Positions 41,569 through 50,052 of a stretch of 64,000 bases of DNA are shown piece by piece (position 1 is the first letter of the stretch; each line of letters begins with the position of its first letter). Source of the stretch: Bog-473 sp036489775 (GTDB lineage: Bacteria; Actinomycetota; Acidimicrobiia; Acidimicrobiales; RAAP-2); the NCBI GenBank assembly GCA_036489775.1, contig DASXFC010000011.1:1-64000 (forward strand). Reading direction: 5' to 3'. Made by a program: the position numbers and the translations under genes. The notes under the pieces were generated by a model, which saw nothing but the letters and a program-made list of their open reading frames with translations, did no database searches and was not told where the DNA came from.

Positions 41569-42321
41569 GTGACGACGCAGTACGCGACGGAGGGCAACCT
41601 CAGTCTCCGCCAGCGCCTGTGGGACATCAGCGAGCGGCGCCCGCCCTTCAGCCTGCATTCGTGGGTCATCGGACTGGCCCGCCTGAGCGGCGGTGAACGG
41701 GTGCTCGACGTGGGATGTGGAAACGGCCGCTATCTCGAGCTGGTCGACGCGGTAGGTCTCGACCGATCACCGGGCATGCTGTCCTCGGCCCGGGCGCGAA
41801 CCAAGGGCCCGTTGGTTGCTGGCGACGCGGCCTGCTTACCTCTGGCCAACGACACGTTCGATGTCGCCCTGGCCCTTCACATGCTGTACCACGTCCCCGA
41901 TCGGGGGGCGGCGGCCCATGAACTTCGACGCGTCGTGCGGCCCGGCGGCGTGCTCATTGCCGTCACCAACGGGCGAGCTACCCAGCGCGAGCTGGTCGAG
42001 TTGTTCGAAGAGGTGGTCGGCGGGGGTTGGCGATGGGAACGCCCGGCCGAGAGTGCCTTCAGTCTCGAGAACGGCGGCCCGCAGTTGCAGGCCGCCTTCG
42101 AGCGCGTGGAAGTCGTGACCTGCCCATCAGGCCGGATCCTGATAACTGACGCCGGTGCCGTCGGCGATTACCTGCAGAGCATGCGAGATTTCTACGAAGC
42201 ACAGATCGGGGCACGATGGGACGACTTGATCGACGCGGTGGTCGATCGGGTGGCCGCGACGATCGGGGCGGAAGGTGCCTTTGTCGTCACCCCTGTAGTC
42301 GGCGCCTTCGTGTGCAGCTAG
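41569..42321 (+). CDS. class I SAM-dependent methyltransferase
   Basis: 250 residues. SAM-binding motif I is VLDVGCGNGRYLELVD, followed by VGLDRSPGML, the motif AGDAACLPLANDTFDVALAL and HMLYHVPDRGAAAHELRRVV with post-motif RPGGVLIAV. Fold and order match the Methyltransf_11 type. The acceptor is unknown. GTG 41569 lies 4 bp after the secreted-protein gene. Its stop overlaps that of the convergent quinone oxidoreductase gene. Confidence 0.88.
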   Translation: MTTQYATEGNLSLRQRLWDISERRPPFSLHSWVIGLARLSGGERVLDVGCGNGRYLELVDAVGLDRSPGMLSSARARTKGPLVAGDAACLPLANDTFDVALALHMLYHVPDRGAAAHELRRVVRPGGVLIAVTNGRATQRELVELFEEVVGGGWRWERPAESAFSLENGGPQLQAAFERVEVVTCPSGRILITDAGAVGDYLQSMRDFYEAQIGARWDDLIDAVVDRVAATIGAEGAFVVTPVVGAFVCS

Positions 42322-43292
42322 GGGATGAGAGCGATCTTCCCCACGGCGCGGCGACCGAGCAAGGCATCGAGGGCGTCTGCCACCTGATCGAACGGGTAGG
42401 TGGTCGGGTGAACCGGGTCGAGCTGCCCGGCCTCGACCATGGCGATCAGATCGTCGAGCAGAACCCGTTGCTCGGCAGGGTGTTGCATCGACCAAATACC
42501 CCAATCGATTCCGAGCACGGTGCGGTTGCGCAGCAGGACCTGGTTCAGCGGGATCTTGGGGATGGGGCCGCCGGCGAAACCGATCACCAGGTACCGACCC
42601 CAGTCACCGAGCGCGCGCAGGGACGGATCAGCGGCGTCGCCCCCGATCGGGTCGACCACCACGTCGACCCCGGTGCCACCGGCCAACTCACGGGCCCGGT
42701 CCTTGATCGGCTCGTTCAACGTGTCGATGACCGCATCGGCACCGGCGGCCAGCGCGGCGGCGCGCTTCTCCTCGCTCGAGGCTGCGCCGATGACCCGGCC
42801 GCCCAGTGCCTTGGTCACGGCCACGGCAGCCAGACCGATGCCACCACCGGCGCCCAGTACCAGCACACTCTCGCCGGCTTGCACGTGGGCCCGATCGCGC
42901 AGTGCGAACAGGCAGGTGCAGTAGCTCTGGGTGAACGTGGCGGCCCGGGGCGCATCGAGACGGTCGGGCAAGCTGACCAGGCCGCTGGCCGGCACGACGA
43001 TCTGGCTGGCAAAGCCACCCAGGCCGGTGCTGGCCATCACCCGCTGACCCACGGCCACCCCTTCCACACCGTCGCCCACCGCGCTGACGTGGCCCGCCAC
43101 CTCGCTGCCCGGCGTGAAGGGGAGTGGCGGCTTGATCTGGTATTGGCCGCCGATGAAGAGGGCATCGACGAAGTTGACCCCGGCCGCCTCGACCGTCAGC
43201 ACCACCCGATTCGCCCCGGCCACCGGATCCGGTTGCTCTTCAACGCGGAGGAGGGAGGGAGGACCGAGCTCGCTGCAGACGACGGCACGCAT
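42318..43292 (-). CDS. NADPH:quinone oxidoreductase-like medium-chain dehydrogenase
   Basis: 324 residues of the zinc-independent MDR family. GroES-like N-terminal half (VLTVEAAGVNFVDALFIGGQ, PFTPGSEVAGHVSAVGDGV) and Rossmann half with VLVLGAGGGIGLAAVAVTKALGG. No catalytic-zinc cysteine/histidine set is present. It should reduce quinones or enoyl-type substrates with NADPH. ATG 43292 is divergent from the GNAT gene at 43340. No strong regulatory element is seen in the 47-bp gap. Confidence 0.92.
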   Translation of the reverse strand: MRAVVCSELGPPSLLRVEEQPDPVAGANRVVLTVEAAGVNFVDALFIGGQYQIKPPLPFTPGSEVAGHVSAVGDGVEGVAVGQRVMASTGLGGFASQIVVPASGLVSLPDRLDAPRAATFTQSYCTCLFALRDRAHVQAGESVLVLGAGGGIGLAAVAVTKALGGRVIGAASSEEKRAAALAAGADAVIDTLNEPIKDRARELAGGTGVDVVVDPIGGDAADPSLRALGDWGRYLVIGFAGGPIPKIPLNQVLLRNRTVLGIDWGIWSMQHPAEQRVLLDDLIAMVEAGQLDPVHPTTYPFDQVADALDALLGRRAVGKIALIP

Positions 43293-43339
43293 GGACGGGC
43301 ACGTTATCGTCGCAGCGTCCCCGAGCTACGTTCGGCGTG

Positions 43340-43819
43340 ATGCCCGAGATCCGCCCAGCCCGCATCGGCGATCTGGTGTTGCTGCCCGAGATCGAACGCC
43401 GCTCCGACACGTTGTTCGACCAACTGGGGATCGGGCCGCTCCCGCCACCCGGGTCGGTGACCGAGCTGGCGGCGGCGTTGGTCGTCCTGGTGGCTGGTGA
43501 TCCGGTGCAGGGCTTTGCCCGGATCGAAGCCCTGGCCCGAGACGCCCATCTCGAACAGCTGGCGGTCGACCCCTCGGCGATGCGGCAGGGCATCGGCCGA
43601 GCGCTGGTGCGGGCCGCCAGCGACTGGGCCCGGGACGCCTACGGCGGGATCACCTTGGTCACCTATCGCGACGTCCCCTGGAACGGTCCCTTCTATGCCA
43701 GCGAGGGCTTTGTCGAGCTCGGAGCGGCCGACGAGTGGTACGCCGGCTTGGGGTTGCCTCCCGAGGACCCGGTCCTGGGTCGGTTCGGGACCCGCATTGT
43801 CATGCGCCGGCGGCTTTGA
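43340..43819 (+). CDS. GNAT-family N-acetyltransferase
   Basis: 159 residues. N-terminal IRPARIGDLVLLPEIERRS, then the acetyl-CoA segment LEQLAVDPSAMRQGIGRALV with the Q/R-x-x-G-x-G/A pyrophosphate loop, and the late motif NGPFYASEGFVEL. A small-molecule or protein amine acceptor is possible. ATG 43340 immediately follows GTG 43337, which is an alternative start. The last 20 bp overlap the convergent tag gene. Confidence 0.87.
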   Translation: MPEIRPARIGDLVLLPEIERRSDTLFDQLGIGPLPPPGSVTELAAALVVLVAGDPVQGFARIEALARDAHLEQLAVDPSAMRQGIGRALVRAASDWARDAYGGITLVTYRDVPWNGPFYASEGFVELGAADEWYAGLGLPPEDPVLGRFGTRIVMRRRL

Positions 43820-44396
43820 CCTCGCGATGGCGGAAGCAGCCGACCAGGTGGTCATTGATGAGACCGGAGGCCTGCATGTGGGCATACATGATGGTCGAAC
43901 CGACGAAGGTGAAGCCGCGTTGGCGCAGGTCCTTGCTCAGCGCATCCGACTCGGCTGAGGTCGCCGGAAGCTGGTCGATGGTCTGCCAGCGGTTGACCTT
44001 GGACTTCCCCCCGACGAACTGCCAGACATAGGCGTCGAAGCTGCCGAACTCCTCCTGGACCGCCAAAAACGCTTGCGCATTGCGGACCGTGCCAGTCACC
44101 TTGAGCCGGTTGCGGATGATGCCCGGGTCCAGCAGCAGCTTCTCGATCCGGGCCGGGGTGAAGCGAGCCACTTTGGTGGCGTCGAAGTTGGCGAACGCTT
44201 TCCGGTATCCCTGTCGGCGCTTCAAGATGGTCAACCAACTCAGTCCGGCCTGTGCACCTTCCAGGACGAGGAACTCGAAGTGGGTGGCGTCGTCATGGGT
44301 CGGCACGCCCCATTCCTCGTCGTGGTAGGGGATCATCCACTCGCCGGTGGCCCAGTCGCAGCGTCCGGCGTCCCTCTTGCTCTGACTCACGGTCAT
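43800..44396 (-). CDS. tag: DNA-3-methyladenine glycosylase I
   Basis: 198 residues. The zinc-snap ligands are visible: cysteine in RCDWATGEWMIPYHDEEWG, and C-terminal HLVGCFRH. The family core LVLEGAQAGLSWLTILKRR holds the substrate-pocket residues, followed by FVGSTIMYAHMQASGLINDH. Tag removes 3-methyladenine from alkylated DNA. ATG 44396 overlaps the stop of the upstream GNAT gene as ATGA. A longer reading is unnecessary because the family begins at RCDW. Overlaps the convergent GNAT gene by 20 bp. Confidence 0.95.
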   Translation of the reverse strand: MTVSQSKRDAGRCDWATGEWMIPYHDEEWGVPTHDDATHFEFLVLEGAQAGLSWLTILKRRQGYRKAFANFDATKVARFTPARIEKLLLDPGIIRNRLKVTGTVRNAQAFLAVQEEFGSFDAYVWQFVGGKSKVNRWQTIDQLPATSAESDALSKDLRQRGFTFVGSTIMYAHMQASGLINDHLVGCFRHREVKAAGA

Positions 44397-44959
44397 GAAA
44401 TGAGCGTAGGTGGACCTTGTGACGCCATTTGCCATTCGTCGGCGCGGATGCGGTAGACGACGTGCGGGCGCAAGCTGCTGTCCGGAGGGAGCCGTGGATG
44501 GTCGAAATCGCCCGTCTCGTCCTGCACCAGGCCCAGTCGGAGCATCACGCCCTGTGAGCGCAGGTTGACGGCGGCCCTGAAGGCGATGATCTCCTCGGTA
44601 TCGGCATCGGAAAAACCGTGGTCCAGCACGGCGGCTGCGGCTTCGGTGGCGTATCCCTGATCCCAGTGGTCAGGGTGCAGACGCCAACTGATCTCGAGGC
44701 CAGGCGCAGGGGGCAGCGAAGGATCGACCGGATTCAGGCTGACCAGGCCGATGCAGCTGGAGCCGCCGACCAGATCGACGGCCCAATAGCCGCATGGTGG
44801 TGCGCAGCCCTCTCCCATGTGGGCCAGAGCGGCATCGCACTCGGCCTGGTCCGGCCGGTGGCCCATGAACTCGACCACCAGAGGGTGTTGTTGCAGTTCG
44901 GCGAACGGCGACCGATCCTCGTCGCAGAAGGGCCGGAGCACCAGTCGTTCTGTCGTCAT
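44393..44959 (-). CDS. GNAT acetyltransferase, RimJ/RimL-like
   Basis: 188 residues. It begins MTTERLVLRPFCDEDRSPFA, the classic RimJ/RimL start, with GLEISWRLHPDHWDQGYATE holding the acetyl-CoA loop and AFRAAVNLRSQGVMLRLGL the splayed-strand motif. The acceptor (ribosomal protein N-terminus or small amine) is unknown. It is coupled to tag by ATGA overlap. The acyl-CoA synthetase ends 11 bp upstream in the same direction, so three genes may share a transcript. Confidence 0.88.
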   Translation of the reverse strand: MTTERLVLRPFCDEDRSPFAELQQHPLVVEFMGHRPDQAECDAALAHMGEGCAPPCGYWAVDLVGGSSCIGLVSLNPVDPSLPPAPGLEISWRLHPDHWDQGYATEAAAAVLDHGFSDADTEEIIAFRAAVNLRSQGVMLRLGLVQDETGDFDHPRLPPDSSLRPHVVYRIRADEWQMASQGPPTLIS

Positions 44960-44970
44960 GGGAGGCGTGT

Positions 44971-46638
44971 TCAGACCACCTCGGCGTCCAGAGCCTGTTC
45001 GGCGGCCCAGCGATAGTCCGCTTTGCCCGAAGGTGATCGCTGCATCTGGGGCACGAAGGACACGGCCTTAGGCAGTTTGTAGCGGGCGATGAAGGCAGAG
45101 GCGTGGTCCACGATGGACCGAGGCGTCGTCTCGGCACCGGCCGCCAGCTGCACCACCGCCACCACTTCTTGTCCCCACCTTTCGCTGGGACGCCCGGCCA
45201 CCACGACATCGGCCACGGCCGGATGGCCGGCGATAGCCCGTTCAACCTCTTCGACGAAGATCTTCTCGCCGCCCGAGTTGATGGTGACCGAGTCGCGACC
45301 CAGTAGTTCGATCTCCCCGTGGGCCAGATGGCGGGCGCGATCACCGGGGATCGAGTACCGCACGCCGGCCACCACCGGGAAAGTACGGGCCGTCTTGTCG
45401 GCGTCACCCAGATAGCCGAGCGGCACGTTGCCGGTCTGGGCCAACCAGCCGTTCCCGTCGTGGCCGGGCTCGAGGATGCTGGTGAGGTCCTCGCTCACCA
45501 CGACGGTGCCCGGCCCTGGTGCGAAGGTGCCAGCGGCCGAGGCCCGGCCCACCGTGTACATCTGCGCACCCGTTTCCGACGACCCGGCCGAGTCCGAGAT
45601 GACCAGGTTGGGGAGCCGATCCAGCGCCATCTGGCGGACGGCCGGCGTCAGCGCCGCCCCACCGTTGCCCACGGCGAAGAACGACGAGAGGTCGTAGTCC
45701 TTCTGGTCCAGCTGTAGTAACAACGGCCGCAGGACCGCGTCACCCACGATGGTCATGGTGTTGGCCTTCTCGCGTTCCACCGCGCTCCAGACATCGTCGG
45801 GGTCGAGCCGGCGGGGATTGTCGGGGAAGATCACGGTGGCACCCTGGGCCATCAGCATGAAGGCAGCCCACTGCGCCGCCCCGTGCATGAGCGGGGGCAG
45901 GATCATGGCTCGCAGCGGCGTGCTCTCGGCCAAACGATCGGTGATGCCCTGGTAGCTGGTCACGATCTCCCAGGTGCCCACCTTCCGGCCGCCCATGGCC
46001 GCCATGAAGATGTCGTGCTGGCGCCACAGGACCCCCTTGGGCATACCCGTGGTCCCGCCGGTGTAGAGGATGTAGAGATCGTCCGGTGACGGCTCGGTCG
46101 GTGGACCCTCGGGCGAGGCGCCGGCCAGAGCCTCTTCGTAATCCACCGCTCCGGGGAGCAGTGCGTTGTCCGAGTCGTCTGCCACCTGCAGCAGCACATC
46201 GGGCGGGGCCTCCAGGGTCGGCAGCACCTCGGAGAGCACCGGGGCCAGGGAGGCGTGAAGGATCAGCGCCCTGGGCTTGGCGTCGTTGAGGAGGTAGCGC
46301 AGCTCTTCTCCGACGTAGCGGTAGTTGACGTTGAAGGGTGCGACCCGGGCGCGGTAGGAGCCGAGCATGCCCTCGAGGTATTCGTTCCCGTTGTAGAGGG
46401 CCAGCGCCACGTGGTCCTGACCTGACTCGTGGCCAGCCAGGCCGCTCCGCTCCCGGCGCACGCCCAGACCCTTCCCGTGCAGGTAGGCGCCCAGCCGTCG
46501 TGAACGTTCGGCCATATCACCGAAGGTCAGCCGGCGGTCGCCCCACACCAGGCACTCGCGGTCAGCCAGGGACTCGACCAGGGTGTCGAAGGCCTGGGCC
46601 AGGGTGAACTGCTCTCGAGGAATCTGGGCGGAGGGCAC
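44971..46638 (-). CDS. acyl-CoA synthetase (AMP-binding, FadD-like)
   Basis: 555 residues of the ANL superfamily. Phosphate loop YILYTGGTTGMPKGVLWRQH, A5-type region around ISDSAGSSETGAQMYTV, hinge and C-terminal domain GRDSVTINSGGEKIFVEEVE, and the adenylation lysine in SPSGKADYRWA. It activates a carboxylic acid, probably a fatty, steroid-derived or other hydrophobic acid, through an acyl-AMP. Chain length cannot be told. GTG 46638 is supported by the N-terminal QFTLAQAFDTLVESLADREC. Divergent from coaA. Confidence 0.93.
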   Translation of the reverse strand: MPSAQIPREQFTLAQAFDTLVESLADRECLVWGDRRLTFGDMAERSRRLGAYLHGKGLGVRRERSGLAGHESGQDHVALALYNGNEYLEGMLGSYRARVAPFNVNYRYVGEELRYLLNDAKPRALILHASLAPVLSEVLPTLEAPPDVLLQVADDSDNALLPGAVDYEEALAGASPEGPPTEPSPDDLYILYTGGTTGMPKGVLWRQHDIFMAAMGGRKVGTWEIVTSYQGITDRLAESTPLRAMILPPLMHGAAQWAAFMLMAQGATVIFPDNPRRLDPDDVWSAVEREKANTMTIVGDAVLRPLLLQLDQKDYDLSSFFAVGNGGAALTPAVRQMALDRLPNLVISDSAGSSETGAQMYTVGRASAAGTFAPGPGTVVVSEDLTSILEPGHDGNGWLAQTGNVPLGYLGDADKTARTFPVVAGVRYSIPGDRARHLAHGEIELLGRDSVTINSGGEKIFVEEVERAIAGHPAVADVVVAGRPSERWGQEVVAVVQLAAGAETTPRSIVDHASAFIARYKLPKAVSFVPQMQRSPSGKADYRWAAEQALDAEVV

Positions 46639-46730
46639 GGGGCGAGACTGTACCGGCGGGCCCCGCCGCCGAGTGGCGAGGCGCTCGACGAATGGTGCGG
46701 ACTCGGCCCGACGTCATAGCGTCGACTGCC

Positions 46731-47699
46731 GTGTCGGACGCTTCCCATTCGCCCCCGGGCATCGAGCCCGCGGACGATGGCTACGAGGCGTTCAGCCGGG
46801 CCCAGTGGGCTGCTCGCGGCCGGGACCACGGCAGCTCGCTCAGCGCGGCGGACACCGAGCACCTGGTGGCGACCGGCGAGCCGGTCTCCATCGAAGAAGT
46901 GGTCGAGGTCTACCTGCCGCTGTCGGACCTCCTGACCAGGCTGGCCGAACAGACGCGGGCCCGGCGGCGCACCGTCAGCGAGTTTCTGGGCCGGGAACCG
47001 ACGCCCGCTCCCTTCGTGATCGGCATCGCCGGCAGCGTGGCCGTCGGCAAGAGCACCACCGCCCGGATACTCCAGGCCCTGTTGCGCCAGCGCCACGGTC
47101 CAGCCGGGGTGGAGCTGTTGACCACCGACGGGTTCTTGTACCCCAATGCCGAGCTCGAGGAGCGGGGTCTCATGACCCGCAAGGGCTTCCCCGAGAGCTA
47201 CGACCAGCGGGCGTTGATCACCGCGTTGGCCGCTTTGCGGGCCGGCGATCCCGAGGTGGTGACGCCTGTCTACTCCCATCTCGATTACGACATCGTGCCG
47301 GGACAGTTCCACGTCCTGCGCCAGCCCGACGTCGTGATCGTCGAGGGGCTCAACGTGCTGCAGGTGAACACCAAGGATGCGGCGCCGGACCATGTGGTGG
47401 CTTCGGATTTCTTCGACTTCTCCATCTATGTCGACGCCGCCGAGACAGACATCGCCCAGTGGTTCACCCAACGCCTGCTCAAGCTGCGCACCACGGTGCT
47501 GGTCGAACCGCAGGCTTTCTTCCATCGCTTTGCCGACCTGCCCGAGGAGCAGGTGCTGACCATCGCCGCCGACATCTGGGCCACCATCAACCTGGTCAAC
47601 CTGCGCCAGAACATTGCACCGACCCGGGGCCGGGCCCAGCTGATCCTCGAGAAGGGCGCCGATCATCACGTGGCGCGCCTGCTCTTGCGCCGGGCGTGA
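46731..47699 (+). CDS. coaA: type I pantothenate kinase
   Basis: 322 residues from GTG 46731. P-loop IGIAGSVAVGKSTTARILQA, substrate segment LLTTDGFLYPNAELEERGLM, and RKGFPESYDQRALITAL; the end LRQNIAPTRGRAQLILEKG is diagnostic. It phosphorylates pantothenate, the committing step of CoA synthesis, and the bacterial enzyme is feedback-inhibited by CoA. An in-frame ATG at 46692 would add 13 residues, but that stretch (VRTRPDVIAST) looks like upstream sequence. YEAFSRAQWAAR near the start matches the family N-terminus. Confidence 0.94.
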   Translation: MSDASHSPPGIEPADDGYEAFSRAQWAARGRDHGSSLSAADTEHLVATGEPVSIEEVVEVYLPLSDLLTRLAEQTRARRRTVSEFLGREPTPAPFVIGIAGSVAVGKSTTARILQALLRQRHGPAGVELLTTDGFLYPNAELEERGLMTRKGFPESYDQRALITALAALRAGDPEVVTPVYSHLDYDIVPGQFHVLRQPDVVIVEGLNVLQVNTKDAAPDHVVASDFFDFSIYVDAAETDIAQWFTQRLLKLRTTVLVEPQAFFHRFADLPEEQVLTIAADIWATINLVNLRQNIAPTRGRAQLILEKGADHHVARLLLRRA

Positions 47700-47734
47700 C
47701 CGCGCCCCTCTTCCGGTCGGGCACAATCACTGCC

Positions 47735-47767
47735 ATGAAGACGCACCACAGGGACTCGACATCGTGA
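47735..47767 (+). other. possible 10-codon upstream ORF overlapping the ALDH start
   Basis: ATG 47735 opens MKTHHRDSTS and stops at TGA 47765-47767, overlapping the GTG 47764 of the aldehyde dehydrogenase gene as GTGA. CACAAT at 47722-47727 could be a -10 giving a nearly leaderless start at 47735. If translated, it would couple to the dehydrogenase start. Chance occurrence is quite possible. Confidence 0.25.
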
Positions 47768-49122
47768 CCGCCGTCATGAATCCGGCCACCGGCCAGGTCA
47801 TCACCGACGTCACGGCCCTGGACCTGGCCGCGGTCGACGCCGCCATCGATCGGGCCGCGGCCGCCTTCGTCACTTGGCGGGCGGTGGCCCCGGGCGACCG
47901 GGCCCGGCTCCTGCGCCGCTTCGCCGCCGCCGTCGACGCCCACAACGAGGAGCTGGCCCAGCTGGAGGTGACCAACGCCGGCCACGTCATCGGGAACGCC
48001 CGCTGGGAAGCAGGCAATGTGCGCGACGTGCTCGAGTACTACGCCGCCGCCCCCGAACGGCAAAGCGGTCGGCAGATCCCGGTGTCCGGCGGCATCGACC
48101 TGACCTTCTACGAGCCCCTCGGAGTGGTCGGGATCATCGTGCCGTGGAACTTCCCGATGGCCATCGCCGCCTGGGGCTTCGCCCCGGCCCTGGCCGCCGG
48201 GAACACGGTCGTCCTCAAACCGGCCGAGCTCACGCCGCTGAGTGCACTGCGCATCGGTGAGCTCGCCCTCGAGGCCGGGCTGCCCGAAGGAGTCCTGCAG
48301 ATCCTGCCGGGCAGCGGCGGCGTGGTCGGGCAGCGCTTCGTCACCCATCCGACCGTCCGCAAGGTCTGCTTCACCGGATCCACCGAGGTGGGGCGGACGA
48401 TCATGGCCGGGTGCGCCGAGCAGATCAAAAGGGTCACCCTCGAGCTAGGTGGCAAGAGCGCCAACATTGTCTTCGCCGACGCCGATCTCGAGCTGGCCGC
48501 CGCCCGCGCTCCCTACGGCGTGTTCGACAACGCCGGGCAGGACTGCTGCGCCCGCTCGCGGATCTTGGTCGAGCGAGCGGTTTACGACCGCTTCTTGGGC
48601 CTGCTCGAACCGGCCGTCCAGGGCGTGGTGGTCGGTGATCCCGGGCGCGACGAGACCGAGATGGGTCCGTTGATCTCCCCCGGGCATCTCCAGAGCGTGG
48701 CCTCCTACGTGCCCGACGGGGCACCGGTCGCCTTCCGCGGCCATTGCCCGGACGGGCCGGGGAACTGGTTCCCCCCGACCGTGCTGGCGCCGGTATCGGA
48801 GACGGACCGGGCCGTCACCGAGGAGATCTTCGGCCCGGTCGTGGTCGTCCTCCCCTTCGATGACGAAGCGGACGCCATCCGACTGGCCAACGACACGCCT
48901 TACGGTCTTTCGGGCTCCCTGTGGACCCGCGACGTCGGCCGGGCCATCCGGGTGGCCCGAGCCGTGGATACCGGCACCTTGTCGGTGAACTCCCACTCCT
49001 CGGTGCGCTACTGGACGCCCTTTGGCGGATCCAAGCAGTCGGGGATCGGCCGCGAGCTCGGTCCCGACGCGCTCGACGCCTTCTGCGACGTCAAGAACGT
49101 GTTCATCAGCAGCGACCGATAA
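47764..49122 (+). CDS. NAD(P)-dependent aldehyde dehydrogenase
   Basis: 452 residues. Cofactor loop GIIVPWNFPMAIAAWGFAPA, then AAGNTVVLKPAELTPLSALR, FTGSTEVGRTI, the general base glutamate in VTLELGGKSANIVF and the catalytic cysteine in NAGQDCCARSRI, with EIFGPVVVVLPF late. It oxidises an aldehyde to the acid through a thioacyl enzyme. The specific aldehyde is not deducible. GTG 47764 has no strong ribosome-binding site and overlaps a possible short upstream ORF. The SDR gene begins 20 bp downstream after a good ribosome-binding site, so both likely act in one alcohol-to-acid route. Confidence 0.94.
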   Translation: MTAVMNPATGQVITDVTALDLAAVDAAIDRAAAAFVTWRAVAPGDRARLLRRFAAAVDAHNEELAQLEVTNAGHVIGNARWEAGNVRDVLEYYAAAPERQSGRQIPVSGGIDLTFYEPLGVVGIIVPWNFPMAIAAWGFAPALAAGNTVVLKPAELTPLSALRIGELALEAGLPEGVLQILPGSGGVVGQRFVTHPTVRKVCFTGSTEVGRTIMAGCAEQIKRVTLELGGKSANIVFADADLELAAARAPYGVFDNAGQDCCARSRILVERAVYDRFLGLLEPAVQGVVVGDPGRDETEMGPLISPGHLQSVASYVPDGAPVAFRGHCPDGPGNWFPPTVLAPVSETDRAVTEEIFGPVVVVLPFDDEADAIRLANDTPYGLSGSLWTRDVGRAIRVARAVDTGTLSVNSHSSVRYWTPFGGSKQSGIGRELGPDALDAFCDVKNVFISSDR

Positions 49123-49142
49123 TCAAACCGAGGAGACAGCAG

Positions 49143-49928
49143 ATGAGTGAAAAGGTCCCCTACGCGCGCCGCCTGGTCGGCAAGGTCGCGGTGGTCACCG
49201 GCGGCGCCAGTGGCATCGGCAAAGCCATGTGCGAGCGCTTCGCCGAGGAAGGTGCGTCAGTAGCCGTGGTCGACCTGGACGAAGCGGCCGGCTCGGCTCT
49301 GGCCAGCTCCATCGACGGCCTGTTCGTCCGGGCCGATGTCACTTCCGGCTCAGAAGTCGAGGCGCTCTATCAAGCCGTGGCCGAGCGGTTCGGCGGCATC
49401 GACATCTGCTGCAACAACGCCGGCATCAGCCCGCCCGATGACGACTCCATCCTCGAGACCGGTCTCGAGGCCTGGGAACGGGTGCAGCAGGTCAATCTCA
49501 CCTCGGTCTATCTCTGCTGCAAGCACGGCCTGCCTCACCTGCTGGCCCGCGGCGGGGGCTCCATCATCAACACCGCTTCGTTCGTGGCGATCATGGGAGC
49601 AGCCACCAGTCAGATCAGCTACACCGCGTCCAAGGGCGGCGTCCTGGCCATGTCGCGCGAACTGGGCGTCCAGTTCGCCCGTCAGGGGGTGCGGGTCAAT
49701 GCCCTGTGCCCTGGTCCGGTGAACACGCCACTGCTCCAGGAGCTCTTTGCCAAGGACCCCGAGCGGGCGGCCCGACGGTTGGTGCACATCCCGATGGGAC
49801 GATTCGGTGAGGCTAAGGAGATCGCGGCCGCCGCCGCCTTCCTGGCCTCCGACGATGCCTCCTTCATCACCGCCTCCACTTTCCTGGTCGACGGCGGGAT
49901 CTCCGGGGCCTACGTCACGCCGCTCTAG
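49143..49928 (+). CDS. short-chain dehydrogenase/reductase
   Basis: 261-residue classical SDR. VAVVTGGASGIGKAMCERFA, the NAD-preferring acidic residue in AVVDLDEA, CNNAGISPPDDD, the serine in INTASFVAIMG, and SYTASKGG with the Tyr/Lys pair. C-terminal FLASDDASFITASTFLVDGG. GAGGAGACAG precedes ATG 49143 and decides the start; the reading before it belongs to the dehydrogenase shadow. Partner of the preceding aldehyde dehydrogenase by 20-bp spacing, probably supplying the aldehyde from an alcohol. Confidence 0.92.
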   Translation: MSEKVPYARRLVGKVAVVTGGASGIGKAMCERFAEEGASVAVVDLDEAAGSALASSIDGLFVRADVTSGSEVEALYQAVAERFGGIDICCNNAGISPPDDDSILETGLEAWERVQQVNLTSVYLCCKHGLPHLLARGGGSIINTASFVAIMGAATSQISYTASKGGVLAMSRELGVQFARQGVRVNALCPGPVNTPLLQELFAKDPERAARRLVHIPMGRFGEAKEIAAAAAFLASDDASFITASTFLVDGGISGAYVTPL

Positions 49929-50052
49929 ACCTGGTCTGAGCAGGCGTCGCCCCCCTGAGCACTAAAGAGCGGCCACCAGGGGTAGAACTCTCCTTGGTGA
50001 CGGGATCCCGTAGTACCCTTTTGCGGAAGTCGGAGGCGGCCGAATGTGAGAG

